Shown here piece by piece: positions 9,501 to 17,472 of a DNA stretch of 64,000 nt. Position 1 is the stretch's first letter. The number at the start of each line of letters is the position of its first letter. Source of the DNA: Paenibacillus sp. FSL H8-0332 (GTDB taxonomy: Bacteria > Bacillota > Bacilli > Paenibacillales > Paenibacillaceae); assembly GCF_037963835.1 (NCBI RefSeq), contig NZ_CP150145.1, positions 5,642,001-5,706,000 of the forward strand, given 5' to 3'. The notes beneath the pieces are model-generated. The model was not told where the DNA came from. It did not search any database and was given only the letters and a program-made list of their open reading frames with translations. A program made the position numbers and the translations under genes.

Positions 9501-11779
9501 CCTTCAGCCTTATCAAGGCCCCGCACACGGATGACAGCCTGCGATTGCGGATTAATGATCGCTAGGTATACACTTTTAGATAAATAATCAGTCTTCTTAA
9601 AATACAACTCACCTATATAAACAGCTTTGTCTGCCGGAATGGTGAACGTTCCCTGCTCATCGGTGGTGCCAAGCACCTCCCCATAACCGCTGATCTGCAC
9701 TCCAGCCACCGGTTGCCCCTGGGCACCCGTATCATGCTGGCGTACAGTAACCCTTACCTTCTGTGCCTGGTCAACGGTCAGGTATGGCTTGTCTACCAGG
9801 TCCACCAGCTTGCCATCATTGTCTCTGATCTCAATATCCAATTCGTTCTTCGGCAGAACCTTCAGCTCGGCCTCACTCAGTAACTCTCCCATTACGTATC
9901 CGCCACTTTGGTATACATATGGGAATAATTGAACCTTATACGTTCCTGATTTCGCAGGCTTCCAATCCCGCTTATTGATCCGCTGCAATTTCCCGTCCTG
10001 TTCCTCAGTGGACCAATACAGAGAGTCATTCGAGATCACTGCACCGCTCTCATCTGTGATGACCAGCTTATAATTACTGCTGAGATCCAGACGATTCTCA
10101 TACTCATCTGTCACTTTCACCAGAATATTCACACTCTCACCCAGAACAACCTGATTGCGGAGTTCAGCCCCATCATAGTAACTGGAGCCTGGCACCAGGA
10201 GACTGATCCCGGCCTTAAAAGTACTGCCGCCACGGATGTTATACTCATCGTCAACCGGAGTGAAATACGAATTCAGTACAAGTTCATTCGGGTTGCTGCT
10301 AGAATCCGTACCGCCAAAAGTGGTGTTTGCCGTCAGACGGTGGATTTGTTCGCCCTTAGGTACATACAGATGATCATCTACGGCAAGACCCATACTGATC
10401 TGGTTATAGTTATATCTTTCGTTCAGATATGAGATGTTTATTTTACCACGCCCCATCCCCATAGCCGGTATCTGAAGTTGCAGCTTGCTGAAATCCCGGG
10501 AATGACCCTCATAGAATATTTCATGTTTTGCTTCGGTTGGCGTAATTTTATTACGGAATAAGATATTGACGCCGGTATCACGATTTCTTGCAAGCGACGT
10601 GAATTCATATTCCTTATTCTTCTCCAGATAGATACTTTGCCCGAAAAAGAGCTGAGAACCTCTAGCATCGTCAATCTGTTTGTACCTGGTATTATCAATG
10701 AGAGAATAGTTCTCTACATATACAGGCTCACCGTCCAAGGAAGCACGGAAGCTAATCCGGCTGTAGTCACTGGCATCCTTGATGATTTCTTTGTGTATCC
10801 CTTCTTCCGTTGCGTACAATGAAGAGGCAGGAATCTGGAACATATAAGCTTCACGGTTCTCAGTGGCTATATAAGCTTTATAGTCTCCAGGCACCTCTCC
10901 CGTTCTGAATACCAGCACCGTATATCCCGGCACAGCAAACTGATTCGCCAATCCCCTGAGTCCGGAGTTGGTCAGAAACGGCTGGGTGAACAGCTTCCCC
11001 TTGGCATCCAGATAACGGACAGCCACCATATACGTACCCGCTTGCTCCAGATCAGTTACATAGATTGGCTTGGCTTCATACTGCTCGCTCCCCTGCTTAA
11101 GCAATACGAACATAACCGGACTATTCATATATAATTGATGATTATCCCTAAGCTGAATCTGTCCGTTCGCATCCGTGGTGTATTTAAAGGACTGATTATT
11201 CATCCATATCGCCACAGATCCATTCACAAGCGGAACACCGTTATTCAGGATGGTAAGCCTTACATTCTTATCATCACTGCGGATCTCTGATTGTGTAGCA
11301 CTTTCATATGTATTGGAATTCTTCGTCATCCGTTCTACAGAGATATCAATCCCCGTAGCTGAAGGTACACGGATGCTCTGTGGCGGTGTCACCACCAGCC
11401 CCTGCTCGCCTGTGTATTCGGCATGAAGAGAGTATTCCTCACCGGCAGCCAGCCCTTCAAAAGAAAGATAATTGTATTCCATAGAAGTATACACTGCATC
11501 CAGCACAGTCAGCTTGGCTTCACTTCTCGCCTTTACCTTACTGGCTATCTGGGCATCTTCTTTCATAAGTACGAACTTAACCTCATTTAGAACCTTAAGA
11601 TCACTATAAGTCACATCTACTACACTATTGACTGTGATCTTTTGTGTGCCGTCCGGGAGCCGGTCATTCGAGACTACCCCTGCCCTGAACGAGGCGGCTG
11701 ATACCTCAAGCACACTGAATAACGATAATAATACAACTAGAACCATGGAAACTGCCGTTCTTAATTTCTGCGAATACAT
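6503..11779 (-). CDS. Very large S-layer-homology (SLH) cell-surface protein
   Basis: A 1758-residue exported protein. The ATG at 11779 is chosen because AGAAGGAGATGGAG precedes it and a signal peptide follows at once (MYSQKLRTAVSMVLVVLLSL, cleavage near VSA-A); the frame stays open to 11851. Residues about 30-1140 are beta-rich repeats with Ig-like or carboxypeptidase-regulatory-like character (several VTVR/GTFTIPADKAVYIG-type segments). A Gly/Pro/Ala/Asn linker runs about 1146-1203, a helical Ala/Gln-rich segment about 1204-1330, and a beta domain ending GHFSKYTVML precedes SLH. Three SLH repeats begin at FTDVPANHW (about 1578) and reach the C-terminus. SLH domains hold proteins to pyruvylated cell-wall polymer. 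It is transcribed alone. The ligand or adhesive role is unknown. Confidence 0.88.
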   Translation of the reverse strand: MYSQKLRTAVSMVLVVLLSLFSVLEVSAASFRAGVVSNDRLPDGTQKITVNSVVDVTYSDLKVLNEVKFVLMKEDAQIASKVKARSEAKLTVLDAVYTSMEYNYLSFEGLAAGEEYSLHAEYTGEQGLVVTPPQSIRVPSATGIDISVERMTKNSNTYESATQSEIRSDDKNVRLTILNNGVPLVNGSVAIWMNNQSFKYTTDANGQIQLRDNHQLYMNSPVMFVLLKQGSEQYEAKPIYVTDLEQAGTYMVAVRYLDAKGKLFTQPFLTNSGLRGLANQFAVPGYTVLVFRTGEVPGDYKAYIATENREAYMFQIPASSLYATEEGIHKEIIKDASDYSRISFRASLDGEPVYVENYSLIDNTRYKQIDDARGSQLFFGQSIYLEKNKEYEFTSLARNRDTGVNILFRNKITPTEAKHEIFYEGHSRDFSKLQLQIPAMGMGRGKINISYLNERYNYNQISMGLAVDDHLYVPKGEQIHRLTANTTFGGTDSSSNPNELVLNSYFTPVDDEYNIRGGSTFKAGISLLVPGSSYYDGAELRNQVVLGESVNILVKVTDEYENRLDLSSNYKLVITDESGAVISNDSLYWSTEEQDGKLQRINKRDWKPAKSGTYKVQLFPYVYQSGGYVMGELLSEAELKVLPKNELDIEIRDNDGKLVDLVDKPYLTVDQAQKVRVTVRQHDTGAQGQPVAGVQISGYGEVLGTTDEQGTFTIPADKAVYIGELYFKKTDYLSKSVYLAIINPQSQAVIRVRGLDKAEGGNYAGGVPLDDANIQATVKRSDGISYVVNSYIRTPGSQGFLVVDSPSSVDVDFMRYNRSHNGVEAKYGYYMFGSINTEPGKDYSLVLDARQELQEVSKVILDQPTDELYVVRQDLAGADYIPYVIDNNPAGENYFYATQGTYSMLAHTRSDTFVYRDQVVIGAGDNSLSMDDSASALATLVAPESGTIYAVKYTTAGQSTLQGYAFNANQVQITPGDVVVSVDQIKGAIEYQYDIHFAPGMLQAGTLTQITPLALKGLDIVGLQNGKLIRPAGSTLLEIGLVDTAGNSIGQIKKPQILVANGGTSSGSMSLYPDKATYELQNEAGKVLSKEAFLVYPLRAMTYDNTENKMLTDGTYVIKASMTIDGQTYTLDKKVILESSGGTVVNPDPNPPGSDNGGNGGNTSTNPNPAPAPGGSGPGAPGPAGAPAAPAPAPAAPTGNNANVQQQNDKLQDLLKNTSGSAAEKASAAQNALSSIAESLKSANTPAQAEQNSKSLSQAMDTAAQLLGTIQDSAEKQKIVSSITQLIGSAPYLLNKLDSSSKAVEVAQALINNAAAVLSNAQGITAEEVQKLKDAVIHSSQAALNKAGEATIAKENVTVEGNAVSSQLDSGFISAQIETAKQALASVAGELTSKLGAGTAADLKLSLTVKVPPVDKGIHKLNTTLPSEILTLVRENDIAGLKIQMDQTAFTIEPDTFGKIEAGQKINLAAEVVQNAVINKPRQAEPLANIPVMEFSASVGGQPVKSFTKPIDVTFDVSAIDISKYSEANLENLTVYVLNEKSLSWEAVGGKYDPVTQTVTAPRGHFSKYTVMLGAAAFTDVPANHWAVKEINYLLTKGIVDEGGVFAPSDKITRQQFAAMIARAYGLNGEGLILPFKDIKTTNPYADEIAAAYAAGIINGKSPAAFDPEATITREEIATMLARALTAYNGKSAVAQPAAVIAAFTDGAKISKWAASSVALTKSMHLFEGFGDQSFRPAQTASKAEAAALVYRLYQLKY

Positions 11780-11994
11780 ACTCCATCTCCTTCTCCCCAG
11801 TTCATACCATGACAATTGACAATTATAGTTATATTCCAACTCCCTTCCCATTTAATTCTATTAAGAAGACTCACAACAAGGATGTTACATTTTTTTCGCG
11901 AAAATGTCTATTACTTCCTTAACAGGGTCCCGGAAAGTTAACTTTACGCCGGGGTTTTGTCACATTTTGTCTAAATTATATTCCAAAACCATAT

Positions 11995-12024
11995 AAAAAA
12001 GACGAAGACCCCAAGGTCCCCGCC
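11995..12024 (-). terminator. Intrinsic terminator after the M24 aminopeptidase
   Basis: On the reverse strand GGCGGGGACC-(TTGG)-GGTCTTCGTC forms a 10-bp stem with three G-U pairs and a 4-nt loop, followed by TTTTTT. It has the same architecture as the terminator at 13888-13918. Confidence 0.75.
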
Positions 12025-12043
12025 GTTTCAATTCCACTATTCC

Positions 12044-13828
12044 TTACAACACCAAAGCCGCCGTCTCCCGCTTCAGCCACAGCCGGTGCTCCTCATCCAG
12101 CAGCGGAGCCAGCTTATCGTACACCTCAGCATGATAATGGTTCACCCAAGCCAGCTCCTCCCCGCTTAGCATAGACGGCTCAATCGCCCGGAGGTCTATC
12201 GGCAAAAAGCAGAGATTTTCGAATTTCAGGAATCTTCCGAACTCCGTAGTCACATCCTCCGTAATCAGCAGCGTGTTCTCCGTGCGGATACCATGACGGC
12301 CTTCCTTATAGACTCCCGGCTCTACCGTGATAATCATCCCTGCTTCCAGGACGACAGGATTCGGCTTGAAGCTGAACCGCTGCGGCTCTTCATGCACATT
12401 GGAGTAGTAGCCCACACCATGCCCGGTTCCGCACTTGTAATCCAAGCCATTATCCCACATCGGCTTGCGGGCGAGGATGTCGAGGGTAGATCCGGTGGAG
12501 CCGTAGAGGAACTTGGCCGTAGACAGCGCAATCACCGACTTCAGCACCAGCGTGAAATCTCTCTTCTCCTCATCCGTCAGCGGGCCAAGCGCCAGCGTGC
12601 GGGTGATATCCGTTGTCCCGTTCAGGAAGTGAGCACCCGAATCCAGCAAATACAGACCTCTGGCTTCCAGCTCTACCGGATGGTCGGCAGACGGCGAGTA
12701 GTGCATCATCGCAGCATTCGCGCCGTAGGCAGAGATACTGGAGAAGCTTAGCTCAGCAAATAACGGCTGCTGCCGGCGCAGCTCTAACCCCTTCTGGTCT
12801 GCTTCCACCTCTGTCACCGGACGCACGGGGACGGTCTCCTGCAGCCATTTGAACAATCCTACAAGGGCTACGGCATCCTTCAAATAGACATCACGGATAT
12901 TACGGATCTCTACCTCGTTCTTGAGCGACTTGAGTGCCACCACGAGACCCACCGCCTCAATGATACGAGCGGAGTCGGGGATCGCAGCCGCCAGACGATA
13001 TCCGGTTTTATTCGGATCATACAGCACGGAAGCCGCTTCCGGGAGCGTCTGCAGGAACGGTAGGATGTCATCATACTCCCTGATCTCCACTCCATCCCGG
13101 GCCAGCGTATCCTTATCTTCCGGGGTGGCTTTATGGCCTCCGGCGAACAATATTGCGTTATGTACCCCTACTATGGCAAAAGCCGTCACATACGGATTGT
13201 ACGGGATATCCCGTCCCCGGATGTTGAACAGCCAGCACAGATCATCCAGCGCGGACAGCACATAATAATCAGCGCCCTTACGCTTCATCGCCTGCCGGAC
13301 CTGCTCCAGCTTAGCCACCCGGCTGAGGCCCGCATACTCTTCATCATGCAGCATTAGCGGCTCGGCCGGAATGGGCGGCCGGTCCGTCCAGATCGCCCCT
13401 ACCGGGTCGAGGTCGGTAATCGTCTGAATCCCTTTCTCCGCGAGCTTGGCCTGCAAGCCCTTCATAGCGGATACGGACAACGTTCTGCCGTCTACGGCCA
13501 TACGTGCGCCTTGCGGCAATTCCTCGGCCAGCCATTCATCCCACTGCGGGACGCCCGGCTCTGCCATACGGAACAGACGGATGCCCGAGCCCTCCAGCTC
13601 CCGCTCCGCCTGAATGTAATACCTGCCATCCGTCCACAAGCCAGCATCCGCTAGCGTGATCACAGCCGTTCCGGGGGAACCGGTGAAGCCGGTAATCCAG
13701 CGGCGGCTTTTCCAGTGCTCCCCCTCATATTCACTGATGTGAGCATCCCCGCTCAATACCACACAGGCCGCTATCCCGCGCTCCGCCATCCATTCTCTTA
13801 ACTTATGTACTTTCTCCTTAGGCAACAT
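12044..13828 (-). CDS. M24B family aminopeptidase P-like Xaa-Pro peptidase
   Basis: A 594-residue cytosolic enzyme with two creatinase-like N-terminal domains (about 1-310) and a C-terminal pita-bread M24 domain. The di-metal ligands are visible: the two Asp of LLDSGAHFLNGTTDITR, the His of GTGHGVGY, and the Glu residues of TVEPGVYKEGRHGIRTEN. The length matches the long (about 600-residue) aminopeptidase P1 type. It removes N-terminal residues before proline. The ATG follows AAGGAGTTACGGAT, and the gene is monocistronic with its own terminator. A role in trimming small peptides near the quorum-sensing cassette cannot be inferred from position alone. Confidence 0.92.
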   Translation of the reverse strand: MLPKEKVHKLREWMAERGIAACVVLSGDAHISEYEGEHWKSRRWITGFTGSPGTAVITLADAGLWTDGRYYIQAERELEGSGIRLFRMAEPGVPQWDEWLAEELPQGARMAVDGRTLSVSAMKGLQAKLAEKGIQTITDLDPVGAIWTDRPPIPAEPLMLHDEEYAGLSRVAKLEQVRQAMKRKGADYYVLSALDDLCWLFNIRGRDIPYNPYVTAFAIVGVHNAILFAGGHKATPEDKDTLARDGVEIREYDDILPFLQTLPEAASVLYDPNKTGYRLAAAIPDSARIIEAVGLVVALKSLKNEVEIRNIRDVYLKDAVALVGLFKWLQETVPVRPVTEVEADQKGLELRRQQPLFAELSFSSISAYGANAAMMHYSPSADHPVELEARGLYLLDSGAHFLNGTTDITRTLALGPLTDEEKRDFTLVLKSVIALSTAKFLYGSTGSTLDILARKPMWDNGLDYKCGTGHGVGYYSNVHEEPQRFSFKPNPVVLEAGMIITVEPGVYKEGRHGIRTENTLLITEDVTTEFGRFLKFENLCFLPIDLRAIEPSMLSGEELAWVNHYHAEVYDKLAPLLDEEHRLWLKRETAALVL

Positions 13829-13887
13829 ATCCGTAACTCCTTCTCTCTATCTAGTCTACTGAATCATCATACACCTGCATTTCCAAT

Positions 13888-13918
13888 AAAAAAAGATGAA
13901 GACCCTCAGGTCTCCATC
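13888..13918 (-). terminator. Intrinsic terminator overlapping the end of a small ORF
   Basis: On the reverse strand GATGGAGACC-(TGAG)-GGTCTTCATC (10 bp, one G-U) is followed by TTTTTTT. The stop codon of the 50-residue ORF lies in the loop. Confidence 0.78.
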
Positions 13919-14058
13919 GTGTCACTATCGCCTTTCCGTACCAGCTGCCGCCGCTGCTTCCCCTTCTTGATCCACAGCCGGTCCTGGTCATCCCGGTAGA
14001 ATCTGATCCCGAACAAGCGTAACGGTGTCCACACTTCCCTAAAATAATAATTAGGCAT
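13906..14058 (-). CDS. Small basic protein, 50 residues, unknown function
   Basis: The frame from the ATG at 14058 encodes MPNYYFREVWTPLRLFGIRF followed by a basic segment (IKKGKQRRQLVRKG) and ends SDTMET. GGGAGA lies about 10 bp upstream, and a TATAAT sits about 40 bp upstream without a good -35. The stop codon falls in the loop of the terminator at 13888-13918, so the transcript would end right at the gene's end. I recognise no family. It is compact, aromatic and basic, without a signal peptide. Coding status rests on ribosome site, codon use and terminator position only. Confidence 0.45.
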   Translation of the reverse strand: MPNYYFREVWTPLRLFGIRFYRDDQDRLWIKKGKQRRQLVRKGDSDTMET

Positions 14059-14179
14059 GGTCCATTTCTCCCAGACTATAAATAGATTTGCTCCTAATTA
14101 TAGACCGGGATACCTGGTTTGTTTGTCGCATTGTGGAGGGGGATGGGGAAATGGATTACTTTTTTTGTAAAAAGACACT

Positions 14180-15534
14180 TTATAGGTATGCTCCAATTCG
14201 AACTTTGTATTGTTGATTCTCTTCTTCATCTGCTTGATTCCGATGCTGCCCAAACAGATCGACACATTTGATTACATTGCTCTTGTTATTGATTCTAACA
14301 GACGATTCTAAACTTTGCAGGATAAATCTAATTCCCTCTTTGCGATTGTCATGTAAATAGTAGGCTGCTAATTCAGCAAGGAATTGAGTGTGCTGGTCCA
14401 ACATAAGCTGCCGATTATAATCGCCAAATGCTGTAGCATACGTCCGGTAAGGAATATAGGAAGAAAATCGCTCCAGAATATAATCGACATTCCAGTCATA
14501 GCGGTTAGCCGACAAGATAATATTGTATAACCCTATAAATATCTCATCTGGTCGGTGGGAGATATATTCGACATATTCAGAGAGAGCCTCATATTGTCCT
14601 GCCATCACCCGATAGAGCATTCTGTTAGCCGTACCCCATTCCTGGAACTGAGCTACAATCCGCTTCACTTCTTCATTGTCTTCCTGTATCCAGCTTCCAT
14701 CCATATAGAGGGATACCCAATCTAATGCCGATGGGTAGTCTCCTATTTGCTCACATACATTTGAACAAAGAAGCCGTGCGTACAGGATATAGAAGTACAG
14801 GGGTTTCTCAGGATTTCTCTCGTTACTCTCTCTACGGTTTGACTGACGCTGGAGATTATAACGAATAGTTGCTAATTGCAGCATCTTCTTCGCCAGTTCA
14901 TCCACCTTATGCCACCGATTCAATGAACCATAGACATGACCCAAGTGCTTCAATCCATCCAATTGATCCGCTTCATCCAGCCGGTCCAGGTAACCTTCGA
15001 AGAGATACGCAGCCTGTAAATTCCGCGCCTGGTCATCACCAATGGCGATACGGAACAAACGGTATTGGCATAACCCGAGTCGCTCGGAATTCTGATACTT
15101 CTCACTGACACTCACATTCTTATACAGCAATTCAGCAGCTTGCCACAGCCCCTCTTGAAACAGGCCTTCAGCCACTTCGAACAGCATGGGGGCATAGACC
15201 AGATTCTCCAGCAGATTCTGAACCACCTGTTCAACGCAGTCCAGACGGCCCAGCTCAGCTGAGCGCACAAGAAAAGGCCGCAGACGCCGCCAGTTAGGCG
15301 ACGAGAAATAGAAACATTCATCCACGTATAAGCTGTAGAAATGATCCTCCGGCAGCTCCATCGCCTGGGTGATTCGCTCCAGATGGTTCATAGCAATGGG
15401 CTGCTGACCACTAAGTATCCGGCTGAGGTTCCTGAATTAATTCCGGATTGTTCAGAGAATTGATTAATAGACATTCCCTTCTGCGACAAATACAACGCTA
15501 ATTGATCGCGAATCATAGTTCTAGTAGGGACCAT
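14180..15534 (-). pseudogene. Frameshifted paralogue of the XRE/helical-repeat quorum-sensing regulator
   Basis: This copy aligns along nearly its whole length with the intact regulator at 15975-17375. The HTH portion starts at the ATG at 15534 (MVPTRTMIRDQLALYLSQKG). One C is missing between 15427 and 15428: the intact copy reads GGCTGAGCGTTCC, this one GGCTGAGGTTCC on the + strand. The frame shifts right after INSGT in the DNA-binding domain and ends as SAGYLVVSSPLL. The remaining 403 codons reopen at MNHLERITQAMELPED, so a regulator without a working HTH could be made only by re-initiation. The C-terminus also diverges (QYKVRIGAYL) and there is no peptide gene after it. A sequencing error is possible but would not explain the missing peptide gene. 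Confidence 0.8.
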
Positions 15535-15582
15535 GCAAACACCACCTAACTGGAATCCAATATAATTTCTTTTATAGTTGTA

Positions 15583-15611
15583 ATAATATGTCACATTATT
15601 CCAATGGTCAA
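15583..15611 (-). promoter_or_regulatory. Sigma-A promoter of the frameshifted regulator copy
   Basis: On the reverse strand TTGACC (15611-15606), 17 bp, TATTAT (15588-15583). It is identical in hexamers and spacing to the promoter of the intact copy. Confidence 0.6.
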
Positions 15612-15626
15612 TAACATAGAATACTA

Positions 15627-15643
15627 CGGATTAGTCTAATCCG
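15627..15643. promoter_or_regulatory. Perfect palindrome upstream of the regulator promoter (unit 1)
   Basis: CGGATTAGTCTAATCCG is a perfect 8-1-8 palindrome 15 bp upstream of the -35 box. It recurs with one changed base at the same place in unit 2. It is a candidate binding site for the XRE regulator. Confidence 0.45.
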
Positions 15644-15675
15644 TGAACTACAGGCAACCCGTTTGCCATCATGGC

Positions 15676-15711
15676 AAAAAAATAGAGACCCTATTGGTCT
15701 CATAAGGTCTC
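15676..15711 (-). terminator. Duplicated copy of the polysaccharide-operon terminator
   Basis: On the reverse strand AGAGACC...GGTCTCT followed by TTTTTTT, nearly identical to 17522-17557. A second upstream GAGACC arm can pair with the same 3' arm. In unit 1 it follows the ydcF remnant and the peptide gene, so it probably still ends that transcript. Just beyond it TTTGCCATCATGGCAAA is a perfect palindrome. Confidence 0.75.
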
Positions 15712-15763
15712 TGTCGTCCCAGTAGAACCTGCTCTGTATCCATCGCGAAGGTGTCGTGCCTTA

Positions 15764-15854
15764 TCAGCGGAACCAGCGCTTAAACTGCTCCAGCGAACTC
15801 TTCGCTTCCGGGCCATTGTAGCCGAAGGCATTGCCAATCATTTTAATGTATTTG
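15764..15854 (-). pseudogene. 3' remnant of the ydcF-like gene
   Basis: About 30 codons read IGNAFGYNGPEAKSSLEQF and end KRWFR-stop. They match the C-terminus of the intact DUF218 gene at 17611-18261 (IGNAFGYNGPEAKGSLEQIKRWFR). Similarity stops abruptly near 15854. It has no start and marks the duplication endpoint. Confidence 0.85.
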
Positions 15855-15868
15855 CTGCCCGGTAAGCA

Positions 15869-16012
15869 TCAACCATCACCTATACCGTGACCCATAGTTT
15901 GAATCCGAGTTGGAGTGCTGCTGTTTGCTACGGGCTCAGTACTACCAACCGGTATAATAATTACAATAACCAGACTACAGGAAGCTAGAAACTTGATAAA
16001 TTTCCTTTTCAT
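15869..16012 (-). CDS. Secreted signalling propeptide of an RRNPP-type quorum-sensing cassette
   Basis: A 47-residue ORF starts at the ATG at 16012 and overlaps the last 38 bp of the upstream regulator in another frame. The N-terminus is a signal peptide: KRK, then a hydrophobic core FLASCSLVIVIIIPVG with probable cleavage near GS-T. A short polar pro-region (TEPVANSSTPTRIQT) leads to the C-terminal MGHGIGDG. This is the layout of Phr, NprX and AimP precursors: Sec export, extracellular trimming, and a mature peptide of 5-8 residues from the extreme C-terminus, re-imported by Opp to bind the adjacent regulator. The likely signal is GHGIGDG or its last six residues. GAGAGG-TGCAGG lies upstream. 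From memory, Paenibacillus polymyxa Alo peptides have a similar His-Gly-rich C-terminus. Export and processing are inference. Confidence 0.75.
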   Translation of the reverse strand: MKRKFIKFLASCSLVIVIIIPVGSTEPVANSSTPTRIQTMGHGIGDG

Positions 16013-17375
16013 GTGAATCCTGCACCTCTCTAATTAGAAGTTTGTATTGCTCTTTCTCTTCTTCATCTGCCAGATGCCGATGCTGTTCGAATAGATCAAC
16101 ACATTTGAGAATATTGCTCTCGTTATTGATTCTAGCAGATGATTCCATACTTTGCAGGATGAATCTAATTCCTTCTTCGCGCTTATTATGTAAATAATAG
16201 AATGCCATTTCAGAAAGAAATTGCGAGTATTGGTTGGCTATGACTTGTTTGTTATGAAGAATGCCATACTCTGCAAGATTTGTCCGGTAAGGAACATAGG
16301 AAGCAAACTGCTCCATAATATGATCAACATTCCAGTCATAACGGTTAGCCGATAAGATAATATTGTATAACGCTACAAATATCTCATCTGGTCGATGGGA
16401 GATATATTCGACATATTCAGATAGAGCCTCATATTGTCCAGCCATTACCCGATAGAGCAGTCTATTCGCGGTACCCCACTCCTGGAACTGAGCCACAGTC
16501 CGCTTCACTTCTTCATTGTCCTCCTGTATCCAGCTTCCATCCATATAGAGGGATACCCAATCTAATGCCGATGGGTAGTCTCCTATTTGCTCACACACAT
16601 TTGAACGGATAAGCTGTGCATACAGGATGTAGAAGTACAGGGGTTTCTCGGTTTTTCTCTCGCTACTCTCTATACGGTCCGACTGACACTGGAAATTATA
16701 ACGAAGAGTCGCTAATTGCAGCATCTTCTTCGCCAGCTCATCCACCTTATGCCACTTATGCAATGAAACATATACATGAGCGAGATGCTTCAATCCCTCC
16801 AATTGATCCGCTTCATCCAGCCGGTCCAGGTAACATTCGAAGAGATGCGCAGCCTGTAAATTCCGCGCCTGATCGTCACCAATGGCGATACGGAACAATC
16901 GGTATTGGCATAACGCGAGTCGCTCGGAATTCTGATACTTCTCACTGGCGCTCACATTCTTATACAGCAATTCGGCAGCTTGCCACAGCCCCTCTTGAAA
17001 CAGGCCTTCAGCCACTTCGAACAACATGGGAGCATAGACCAGATTCTCTAGCAGATTCTGAACCACCTGTTCAACGCAATCCAGACGGCCCAGCTCAGCT
17101 GAGCGCACAAGAAAAGGCCGCAGACGCCGCCAGGTAGGTGACGAGAAATAGAAACATTCATCCACGTATAAGCTGTAGAAATGATCCTCAGGCAGATCCA
17201 TCGCCTTGGTGATTCGCTCCAAATGGTTCATAGCAATGGGCTGGTGACCACTAAGTATCCGGCTGAGCGTTCCTGAATTAATTCCGGATTGGCCCGAGAA
17301 TTGATTAATAGGCATTCCCTTCTGCGACAAATACAACGCTAATTGATCGCGAACCATAGTTCTAATAGGGACCAT
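15975..17375 (-). CDS. XRE-type RRNPP regulator (HTH plus helical-repeat peptide-binding domain)
   Basis: A 466-residue protein. Residues about 8-60 form an XRE helix-turn-helix (LALYLSQKGMPINQF, SGINSGTLSRILSGHQPI, MNHLERITKAMDL). About 90-450 are TPR-like helical pairs (GLFQEGLWQAAELLYKN, HVYVSLHKWHKVDELAKKML, MAGQYEALSEYVEYIS). This is the architecture of PlcR, NprR, AimR and the Paenibacillus AloR regulators, in which a secreted peptide binds the repeat domain. The adjoining overlapping propeptide gene supports that reading. The ATG at 17375 follows AGGTGG; the promoter is at 17429-17457. Targets are unknown; the palindrome upstream suggests autoregulation. It is a paralogue of the frameshifted copy at 14180-15534. 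Confidence 0.85.
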   Translation of the reverse strand: MVPIRTMVRDQLALYLSQKGMPINQFSGQSGINSGTLSRILSGHQPIAMNHLERITKAMDLPEDHFYSLYVDECFYFSSPTWRRLRPFLVRSAELGRLDCVEQVVQNLLENLVYAPMLFEVAEGLFQEGLWQAAELLYKNVSASEKYQNSERLALCQYRLFRIAIGDDQARNLQAAHLFECYLDRLDEADQLEGLKHLAHVYVSLHKWHKVDELAKKMLQLATLRYNFQCQSDRIESSERKTEKPLYFYILYAQLIRSNVCEQIGDYPSALDWVSLYMDGSWIQEDNEEVKRTVAQFQEWGTANRLLYRVMAGQYEALSEYVEYISHRPDEIFVALYNIILSANRYDWNVDHIMEQFASYVPYRTNLAEYGILHNKQVIANQYSQFLSEMAFYYLHNKREEGIRFILQSMESSARINNESNILKCVDLFEQHRHLADEEEKEQYKLLIREVQDSHEKEIYQVSSFL

Positions 17376-17428
17376 GCAAACACCACCTAACTGGAATCCA
17401 AAAATTATTTGTTTGTTGTATAGTTGTA

Positions 17429-17457
17429 ATAATATGTCACATTATTCCAATGGTCAA
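17429..17457 (-). promoter_or_regulatory. Sigma-A promoter of the RRNPP regulator/peptide operon
   Basis: On the reverse strand TTGACC (17457-17452), 17 bp, TATTAT (17434-17429), about 50 nt before the start codon. Confidence 0.65.
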
Positions 17458-17472
17458 TAACATAGGATACTA

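Larger units (their letters stand above)
14203..15854. repeat. Tandem duplication, unit 1 (degenerate)
   Basis: About 1.65 kb aligning colinearly with 16041-17707. It covers the regulator gene, its promoter, the upstream palindrome, the GAGACC terminator and the last codons of the ydcF-like gene. Confidence 0.85.

Noticed and set aside
11780..12000. Possible riboswitch in the leader of the giant SLH gene
   Set aside because: TTTCGCGAAAA and short stems are visible but match no riboswitch core I know.
14058..14180. Second peptide gene after the frameshifted regulator
   Set aside because: The sequence after the stop at 14180 has no signal-peptide ORF on the - strand.
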